Shown here: one piece after another, positions 6,813-10,792 of the stretch
How positions within the stretch are numbered: position 1 is the stretch's first letter
Layout of the letters: every line of letters starts with the position of its first letter
Assembly: GCA_945835085.1 (NCBI GenBank)
Contig: CAMAIG010000022.1
Span: forward strand, 1 to 10,792
Source: an uncultured Ruminococcus sp.
Lineage (GTDB): Bacteria > Bacillota > Clostridia > Oscillospirales > Ruminococcaceae
Direction: 5' to 3'
DNA: 10,792 nucleotides
Made by a program: the position numbers and the translations under genes
The notes under the pieces: generated by a model
The model's database searches: none
What the model saw: the letters and a program-made list of their open reading frames with translations, nothing else
Told to the model about the DNA's origin: nothing

Positions 6813-7003
6813 GCATTTGAAATCCGCCGAAGTATGCCCCCATGCGTATTGACCGCCACAAGGGGAGAAAAAGGCGAGATTAGTGCTGTGAGGGCAAAAA
6901 GCCCCGCAACATTAAAGGGATAGTCCGCTGGACCGCTGCCTTAAGCGTCAAACAAGGCAGAGCAACGGTTGTATGAATGTCTTAATATTTAGGAGGAAAA
7001 ATC
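6813..7003 (+). ncRNA. Structured 5' leader of rplS, possibly an L19 autoregulatory leader
   Basis: The leader is about 190 nt and richer in G and C than the promoter DNA around it. The clearest element is CTGCCTT (6936-6942) pairing with AAGGCAG (6954-6960) around an 11-nt loop. It can be extended by ACCG (6932-6935) with CGGT (6966-6969) across a 5-nt bulge. GGGC-AAAAA-GCCC lies at 6892-6904, and GTCC-GCT-GGAC (6923-6933) competes with the base of the main stem. No stem-loop with a T-run precedes the ribosome binding site (AGGAGG, 6991-6996), so control at initiation or translation is more likely than attenuation. L19 leaders are known in Firmicutes upstream of rplS. I cannot confirm that this one matches that family. 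Confidence 0.4.
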
Positions 7004-7348
7004 ATGGACGCACTCAAGCTTATAAGCGATTCCAGCTTAAAGAGCGAAGTACCTGCTTTTGAAGTAGGTGACACTGTAAAGGTACACGTTAGGATCAAGG
7101 AAGGCCAGAAGTACAGAATCCAGGTTTTCGAGGGCACCGTTATCGCTAAAAGACACGGCGGCATTCAGGAAACCTTCACCGTAAGACGTGTTGCACACGG
7201 CTGCGGCATCGAGAGAGTATTCCCTGTACATTCCCCTGTTGTTGACAAGGTAGAGGTTGTAAGACACGGTAAGGTTCGCCGCAGCAAGCTCTATTACATC
7301 AGAGACAGAGTTGGTAAGGCTGCAAAGGTCAAGGAGCAGATCCAGTAA
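7004..7348 (+). CDS. rplS: 50S ribosomal protein L19
   Basis: 114 residues, the normal size. The L19 core is obvious: [32 protein letters not shown] (37-53), [20 protein letters not shown] (59-78) and the C-terminal [20 protein letters not shown] (90-109). L19 lies at the 30S-50S interface and helps form an intersubunit bridge. The ATG has an optimal AGGAGG with a 7-nt spacer. Codons favour GTA, GTT, AAG and GAA more than in neighbouring genes, as expected for a highly expressed gene. It has its own promoter and leader and is followed by strong hairpins, so it is probably transcribed largely as a single gene, with some readthrough to the lepB genes. Confidence 0.98.
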   Translation: MDALKLISDSSLKSEVPAFEVGDTVKVHVRIKEGQKYRIQVFEGTVIAKRHGGIQETFTVRRVAHGCGIERVFPVHSPVVDKVEVVRHGKVRRSKLYYIRDRVGKAAKVKEQIQ

Positions 7349-7374
7349 TCCTTTTGCGGGTACTTTAATAGCAT

Positions 7375-7394
7375 GAAAGGAACAGACTCCTTTC
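7375..7394 (+). other. First hairpin in the rplS 3' region
   Basis: GAAAGGA (7375-7381) pairs with TCCTTTC (7388-7394) around the 6-nt loop ACAGAC. No T-run follows, so it is not a terminator by itself. It may protect the 3' end of the rplS message. Confidence 0.5.
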
Positions 7395-7405
7395 GGCTGA
7401 CCATG

Positions 7406-7461
7406 AAAAGCAGAGCATAACGGCTTTATTAAACAAGCCGTTATGCATCAAATGCTTTTTT
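7406..7461 (+). terminator. Long hairpin with terminal T-run after rplS
   Basis: GCATAACGGCTT (7415-7426) pairs perfectly with AAGCCGTTATGC (7435-7446) around an 8-nt loop. Outside it, AAAAGCA (7406-7412) pairs with TGCTTTT (7453-7459) across a 2/6-nt internal loop, making 19 pairs in all. TT follows, with six T at 7456-7461. It is either a first terminator or a stable 3' structure placed before the canonical terminator. Confidence 0.55.
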
Positions 7462-7473
7462 GTCGGTTGCTCG

Positions 7474-7497
7474 GGGACTTAGAAAGTCCCTTTTTTT
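7474..7497 (+). terminator. Intrinsic terminator after rplS
   Basis: GGGACTT (7474-7480), the loop AGA, AAGTCCC (7484-7490) and seven T (7491-7497) make a textbook rho-independent terminator. It separates rplS from lepB. I see no convincing promoter between it and the lepB ATG, so lepB may depend on readthrough or on a weak promoter near 7508-7513 (TTATAA). Confidence 0.88.
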
Positions 7498-7538
7498 CTA
7501 CATTAATTTATAAGCCGCTGTGAAAGGATGAACAGATA

Positions 7539-8114
7539 ATGGCTGAAAGCTCAAAAAACACCGAAGGGACAGAAGCCGTAAGCAGCAAAAACAGCTTTCT
7601 CGATGAATTGCTCGAATGGGCGGAAACTGTTATATTTGCCTTTTTCACGGTTATTTTTATATTCACATTCCTGCTCAGGCAGGCAAATGTTGACGGAGAA
7701 TCCATGCTCCCCACTCTTGTTAACAACGAAAAGCTGATAGTGCATCACCTTTTCTATACTCCCGAGAGGGGCGATATCGTAATCATCGACAGCAAGGGAC
7801 TTGGAAAGCCCATTGTTAAAAGAATTATCGCCAAGGGCGGAGATACTATTGATATTGACTTTGACACTGGCGCTGTTACCGTTAACGGCGAGGTGCTTGA
7901 GGAAGACTATATCAAGGAACTTACAAAGCGCAACGAATACGGCCACGAATATCCTCTTACCATCGACGAAGGCTGTTATTTTGTAATGGGTGACAACAGA
8001 ATGAATTCACTGGACAGCCGAAGCGCTGCGGTGGGACTTATCACCGAAGAGGAGATCATGGGCAAGGTGATCTTCAGAATGTGGCCTCTGAACAGAATAG
8101 GTACGGTAAGCTGA
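7539..8114 (+). CDS. lepB: Signal peptidase I, catalytically complete
   Basis: A 191-residue type I signal peptidase of the short Gram-positive kind. A cytoplasmic tail of about 27 residues is followed by one membrane anchor (about 29-47) and an extracellular catalytic domain. The Ser-Lys dyad is present: S55 in DGESMLPTL and K94 in IVKRIIAKGGD. Box E is GDNRMNSLDSR (151-161), keeping the Gly, Ser157, Asp159 and Arg161 that match E. coli LepB Gly272, Ser278, Asp280 and Arg282. The enzyme removes signal peptides from secreted pre-proteins at the outer membrane face. AAAGGA lies about 10 nt before the ATG. A paralogue follows after 29 nt, starting with a matching anchor segment (LEW-x-ET-x-x-FAFF), so this is a tandem duplication. 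Confidence 0.95.
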   Translation: MAESSKNTEGTEAVSSKNSFLDELLEWAETVIFAFFTVIFIFTFLLRQANVDGESMLPTLVNNEKLIVHHLFYTPERGDIVIIDSKGLGKPIVKRIIAKGGDTIDIDFDTGAVTVNGEVLEEDYIKELTKRNEYGHEYPLTIDEGCYFVMGDNRMNSLDSRSAAVGLITEEEIMGKVIFRMWPLNRIGTVS

Positions 8115-8143
8115 TTTGAACCGATCGAAAGGACTGTGACGTT

Positions 8144-8719
8144 ATGGCAAAGTATCAGATCAATTACGAGGCAAACGACTACGATGAAAATAAGGAAAAG
8201 GGCATACCCTACAAGGATTTTCTTGAATGGTCGGAAACAATTGTGTTTGCGTTTTTTATTGTGATGCTTGTTTTCACATTTATCTTCAGAACAGCTTCAA
8301 TAAAGGGCGAAGGTATGCAGCCTGCATTTAAAAACGGCGATAAGCTTATTGTCAACAGCATTAATTACACTCCTCAGGCAGGAGATGTTGTGGTGGTCGA
8401 TAACGCTGCCATGGGCGCTCCCACAGTAAAGCGCATTGCCGCAATGGGCGGAGATACCGTTGTGATAGACAATTCCACAGGAAAGATCACCGTTAACGGC
8501 GCAGAGCTTCAATATGAGTTTGTTCCCGAAGAATATGTTGAATTTTCCGAGAATGTTACTGTCACTGTTCCCCAGGGAAGCCTGTTTGTTCTGAGCGATA
8601 ACAGAGCAGATCGCAATGACAGCAGAAACGAAGCGGTCGGCTGCATTCCCGAGGACAATGTTGCCGGTGAGGTCGTGTTCAGATTCTGGCCCTTGAACGG
8701 CATAGGTGCTGTAAAGTAA
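8144..8719 (+). CDS. Signal peptidase I paralogue lacking the catalytic serine
   Basis: 191 residues, the same length as the upstream lepB and alignable through its whole length: cytoplasmic tail, anchor at about 31-49, then a peptidase S26 domain. The box B serine is replaced by Gly: GEGMQPAF (G57) instead of GESMLPTL, with the codon GGT. The lysine remains (K96 in TVKRIAAMGGD). Box E reads SDNRADRNDSR (151-161), so the positions matching E. coli Gly272 and Ser278 are Ser and Arg157, while Asp159 and Arg161 remain. It is therefore probably unable to cleave signal peptides. The frame is intact, with an AAAGGA site 10 nt upstream, so it looks like a maintained pseudoenzyme rather than a decaying gene. 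Inactive signal-peptidase homologues acting in pilus assembly are known in streptococci; whether this one has such a role is unknown. Confidence 0.9.
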   Translation: MAKYQINYEANDYDENKEKGIPYKDFLEWSETIVFAFFIVMLVFTFIFRTASIKGEGMQPAFKNGDKLIVNSINYTPQAGDVVVVDNAAMGAPTVKRIAAMGGDTVVIDNSTGKITVNGAELQYEFVPEEYVEFSENVTVTVPQGSLFVLSDNRADRNDSRNEAVGCIPEDNVAGEVVFRFWPLNGIGAVK

Positions 8720-8731
8720 ACATATGTTTTT

Positions 8732-8775
8732 TGAGGAAAAGTCAGGCGAGATTTTCGTTTGCTTTTCCTCATTTT
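8732..8775 (+). terminator. Long stem-loop after the second signal peptidase gene
   Basis: TGAGGAAAAG (8732-8741) pairs perfectly with CTTTTCCTCA (8762-8771). Inside, after one bulged T, CAGGCGA (8743-8749) pairs with TCGTTTG (8755-8761) using two G-U pairs. Only four T follow, so termination is probably partial and may let transcription reach rbgA, for which I see no clear promoter. Confidence 0.55.
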
Positions 8776-8812
8776 AAGTTATCCGACGGCTCGTAATGCC
8801 TGCGGAGGGGAA

Positions 8813-8839
8813 ATGGATAGAACAGGAGTGCAGCTATGA
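8813..8839 (+). CDS. Possible 8-codon leader ORF overlapping the rbgA start
   Basis: ATG at 8813 opens an 8-residue frame, MDRTGVQL, ending in TGA at 8837-8839. It is preceded by GGAGGGG (8804-8810), with a short spacer of about 4 nt from GGAGG. Its stop overlaps the rbgA start in an ATGA arrangement, and its codons contain the AGGAG of rbgA. It may feed ribosomes to rbgA by coupling. It may also be chance; nothing shows that the peptide itself matters. Confidence 0.25.
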   Translation: MDRTGVQL

Positions 8840-9750
8840 ACGAAATACCGTCAATACAGTGGTTTCCCGGTCATATGACCAAGACCAGAAGAATGATGGA
8901 AAAATGTCTGCCGCTTGTAGATGCGGTGGCAGAGGTGATAGATGCGAGAGTCCCGATGTCCAGCAGAAATCCCGAGATAAATACACTTACGGGCGGCAAG
9001 CCCAGGATAGTTATCATGAATAAATGCGACGCTGCCGACGACAGGATCACCGCAAAATGGGTGGAGTACTTCAAGAAAAACGGCGTTGCGGCAATACCTG
9101 CCGACTGCAGGACGGGCAAGGGGCTTAACCGCTTTACTCCCACTGTAAGAGAGGTGCTTGCTCCCCTTATCGAAAAGTATGAGTCTAAGGGAATGAGCGG
9201 CAGAGTGCTTCATCTGATGGTGGTGGGTATTCCCAATGTGGGAAAATCCTCCTTTATCAACAGAATGGCGGGACAGCGTAAGACAAAGGTGGAGGACAGA
9301 CCCGGAGTTACCCGTGAAAAACAGTGGGTAATGCTTGATAACGATATTGAACTGCTGGATATGCCGGGAGTTCTGTGGCCTAAATTCGAGGACATGGCTG
9401 TGGGCGAAAAGCTTGCGTTCACAGGTGCAGTCAAGGACGATGTTGTTGATACGGAGCTGCTTGCCTGCAGGCTGCTGCTTAGGCTCAGGGATATCGCTCC
9501 CGATGGGCTCAGGGACAGATATAAGATAAAGCTTGAAACTCCCGAAGAGGACGAAATGATGGAGAGCGGCGAAGCTCTCGGCTGCATTTCGGGATATGAG
9601 CTGCTCACAAGAGTGGGAAAGGCTCGTGGAATGCTTATTTCGGGCGGTGAGATAAACACTGAGAGAGCTGCCATTGCTGTGCTTGATGAATTCAGAAGCG
9701 GAAAGCTCGGCAGGATCTCTTTGGAATCACCGGAGGAGCTTGGACTATGA
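8836..9750 (+). CDS. rbgA: Ribosome biogenesis GTPase RbgA/YlqF
   Basis: 304 residues of a circularly permuted GTPase. The order is G4 NKCD (62-65), then G1 GIPNVGKSS (131-139), G2 PGVT (T159) and G3 DMPG (175-178). The N-terminal signature IQWFPGHMTKTRR (7-19) is diagnostic of YlqF/RbgA. The C-terminal domain after about residue 205 is the helical RNA-binding part. RbgA acts late in 50S subunit assembly in Firmicutes, helping mature the subunit and install late proteins. The start has AGGAG with a 7-nt spacer. It overlaps rnhB by 4 nt (ATGA), so the two are translationally coupled. The order rplS - lepB - rbgA - rnhB is the usual Firmicute arrangement. Confidence 0.97.
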   Translation: MNEIPSIQWFPGHMTKTRRMMEKCLPLVDAVAEVIDARVPMSSRNPEINTLTGGKPRIVIMNKCDAADDRITAKWVEYFKKNGVAAIPADCRTGKGLNRFTPTVREVLAPLIEKYESKGMSGRVLHLMVVGIPNVGKSSFINRMAGQRKTKVEDRPGVTREKQWVMLDNDIELLDMPGVLWPKFEDMAVGEKLAFTGAVKDDVVDTELLACRLLLRLRDIAPDGLRDRYKIKLETPEEDEMMESGEALGCISGYELLTRVGKARGMLISGGEINTERAAIAVLDEFRSGKLGRISLESPEELGL

Positions 9751-10367
9751 CGGATAAAAATTCTCTTTTTGAATACGACCGCACTGTGAGAATGCTCCAC
9801 CCCGTTTTCTGTGGTATGGACGAAGCAGGCAGGGGACCCCTGGCAGGGGATGTTTATGCGGCTGCGGTGATACTTGATGACGGCGTTATCATTGAAGGCC
9901 TTGACGACAGCAAGAAGCTTACCGAAAAAAAGCGTGAGCTGCTTTATGACGAGATACGGGAGAAGGCACGGGCGTTTTGCATAGCCACCGCTTCCGTAAA
10001 GGAGATAGAGGAGCTTAACATCCTTCAGGCTGCCATGCTTGCTATGAAGCGTGCCTGCAATGGTCTTGAGATACCTGCGGAGTATGCCCTTGCCGACGGA
10101 AACAAATTTCCGCCTTTGGATATCGACGGGGAATCGGTGGTAAAGGGGGACGGCACCTCTGCAAGCATTGCGGCGGCGTCGGTTCTCGCAAAGGTCGCCC
10201 GTGACAGATACATGAAGGAGATAGCCGAAAAATATCCTCAGTGGCAGTTTGAAAAGCACAAGGGATACGGTACGAAGCTTCATTACGAAATGCTTGATAA
10301 ATACGGTCCCTCGCCTGTTCACAGGCTGTCCTTCCTGAAAAAATACTATGCGGCAAAGCAAAACTGA
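9747..10367 (+). CDS. rnhB: Ribonuclease HII
   Basis: 206 residues, a typical length. The catalytic carboxylates are D25 and E26 in CGMDEAGRGPLAGDV (with the GRG motif, 28-30), D117 in ALADGNK and D135 in VVKGDGTSASIAAASVLAKV. The conserved tyrosine region GYGTKLHYEML (173-183) and the closing SPVHRLSF (189-196) are present. The enzyme cuts the RNA strand of RNA-DNA hybrids and single ribonucleotides in DNA, starting ribonucleotide excision repair. The start overlaps the rbgA stop (ATGA). GGAGG about 10 nt upstream, inside rbgA, could serve as its ribosome binding site. Its 3' end overlaps yraN by 20 nt. Confidence 0.97.
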   Translation: MTDKNSLFEYDRTVRMLHPVFCGMDEAGRGPLAGDVYAAAVILDDGVIIEGLDDSKKLTEKKRELLYDEIREKARAFCIATASVKEIEELNILQAAMLAMKRACNGLEIPAEYALADGNKFPPLDIDGESVVKGDGTSASIAAASVLAKVARDRYMKEIAEKYPQWQFEKHKGYGTKLHYEMLDKYGPSPVHRLSFLKKYYAAKQN

Positions 10368-10728
10368 AACAGGACGTCTGGGGGAGGATCTGACAGAGTA
10401 TTATCTGAAAAGATCGGGCTATGAGATATTGAAGCGGAATTTCCGCATAAAGGGCGGAGAGATAGACATAATCGCCGCAAAGGACGGGATAATCGCCTTT
10501 GTTGAGGTAAAGACCCGTGACATTTCGGCTTTTGAAGTCGGAGCAAAGGCTGTGGGAAACAGAAAACGACGGCTGATAATTAACGCTGCTGTGAGCTATT
10601 CCCAGAGGTTCCCTCATGAGCTGCAGCCGAGATTTGATGTTTCGGAGGTAACGGTAAAGGACGGAAGGATAATAAAATTCCGTTATTTCGATGACGCCTT
10701 CCAATCAGAGGACGACTATGCATTGTAG
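10348..10728 (+). CDS. yraN: UPF0102 (YraN) family nuclease-fold protein
   Basis: 126 residues, typical for YraN. It shows TGRLGEDLTEYYL (8-20), RNFRIKGGEIDII (30-42) and FVEVKTRD (51-58). These give the PD-(D/E)xK-like core E13, D40, E53 and K55 of an endonuclease fold related to Holliday-junction resolvases. The biological role is not established, but it almost always neighbours rnhB. The ATG lies within rnhB, 20 nt before its stop. No good Shine-Dalgarno sequence precedes it, so translation probably relies on coupling to rnhB. The frame ends normally and no truncation is seen. Confidence 0.93.
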   Translation: MRQSKTETGRLGEDLTEYYLKRSGYEILKRNFRIKGGEIDIIAAKDGIIAFVEVKTRDISAFEVGAKAVGNRKRRLIINAAVSYSQRFPHELQPRFDVSEVTVKDGRIIKFRYFDDAFQSEDDYAL

Positions 10729-10751
10729 ACCCCGAAAGGGTTTTATATAAA
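10723..10751 (+). promoter_or_regulatory. Possible promoter for the gene beyond the right edge
   Basis: TTGTAG (10723-10728), a 17-nt spacer and TATAAA (10746-10751). The -10 is good and the -35 weak. The spacer includes a small ACCC...GGGT hairpin followed by TTT, which could weakly terminate the upstream operon. Confidence 0.35.
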
Positions 10752-10758
10752 AAAATGA

Positions 10759-10774
10759 TCGGGCATTGACCCGA
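10759..10774 (+). other. Small hairpin before the next gene
   Basis: TCGGG (10759-10763) pairs with CCCGA (10770-10774) around the 6-nt loop CATTGA. It would lie near the 5' end of a transcript from the possible promoter just upstream. Its function is unknown. Confidence 0.3.
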
Positions 10775-10777
10775 AGA

Positions 10778-10792
10778 AAAAGGTGATAAAAT
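10778..10792 (+). promoter_or_regulatory. Ribosome binding site of a gene starting at the right edge
   Basis: AAAGGTGAT is followed by a short A-rich spacer and the last two bases, AT. A G as the next base would complete an ATG at a proper distance. The gene itself is outside the window. Confidence 0.4.

Noticed and set aside
6890..6942. A cobalamin-riboswitch-like stretch (GCCCCGCAAC..., AGTCCG...GACC...GCTGCC) in the rplS leader
   Set aside because: The match to the B12 box needs insertions, the other conserved core elements are missing, and rplS is not a B12-related gene. I treat it as chance resemblance.
6921..6942. A T-box-like TGGACCGC in the rplS leader
   Set aside because: It differs from the TGGTACCGCG core, no specifier-loop stem or terminator is seen, and rplS is not an amino-acid gene.
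8144..8719. Calling the second signal peptidase gene a pseudogene
   Set aside because: The frame is full length with a normal ribosome binding site, anchor and fold motifs. Only active-site residues changed, so an intact pseudoenzyme gene is the better description.
9210..10361. A 383-codon open frame on the minus strand
   Set aside because: It lies fully antisense to rbgA and rnhB, both certain genes. The product is a Ser/Leu-rich, low-complexity sequence with no family motif, a typical effect of codon bias on the opposite strand.
10042..10704. A 220-codon open frame on the minus strand
   Set aside because: It is antisense to rnhB and yraN, with biased composition and no recognisable motif.

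Overview
The window looks like chromosomal core DNA from a low-to-moderate GC Firmicute of the class Clostridia, most likely an Oscillospiraceae (Ruminococcus-like) gut bacterium. The reasons are the gene order rplS - lepB - rbgA - rnhB - yraN, the clostridial pairing of a large radical SAM protein with a DUF2344 protein, strong purine-rich ribosome binding sites, and near-consensus sigma-A promoters with 17-bp spacers. The taxonomic call is inference. I see no mobile element, CRISPR array, tRNA or rRNA.

Left part (1-3172, minus strand): a spermidine operon transcribed leftward from a promoter at 3144-3172. Its order is speD (S-adenosylmethionine decarboxylase, E. coli type), a DUF3592-like four-helix membrane protein, speA (Orn/Lys/Arg decarboxylase family, most like arginine decarboxylase), and speE (spermidine synthase, only its first 38 codons in the window). 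SpeD supplies decarboxylated AdoMet, SpeA starts the route to putrescine, and SpeE joins the two. The speD start region can fold so that its Shine-Dalgarno sequence sits in a loop and its GTG start lies in the stem.

Centre left (3173-3413): a divergent intergenic region with three TCGG...CCGAG dyads and the promoter of the rightward genes. Then (3414-6745, plus strand) come a Cof-type HAD phosphatase, a TIGR03960-like radical SAM protein and a DUF2344/TIGR03936-like radical SAM-linked protein. They are tightly packed: 1 nt separates the first two, and the last two overlap by 14 nt. Both radical SAM-pair genes appear to start with TTG.

Right part (6746-10792, plus strand): a ribosome and housekeeping block. 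rplS (ribosomal protein L19) has its own promoter and a long structured leader, and is followed by strong hairpins including a clear intrinsic terminator. Next are two tandem signal peptidase I genes. The first has every catalytic residue; the second has lost the serine nucleophile (Gly in its place) and other active-site residues while remaining an intact ORF. Then come rbgA/ylqF (50S assembly GTPase), rnhB (RNase HII) and yraN (UPF0102), overlapping one another. The window ends at a probable ribosome binding site for another gene.

The most notable item is the tandem active/inactive signal peptidase pair. Next are the speD start hairpin, the membrane protein embedded in the spermidine operon, and the untyped rplS leader.
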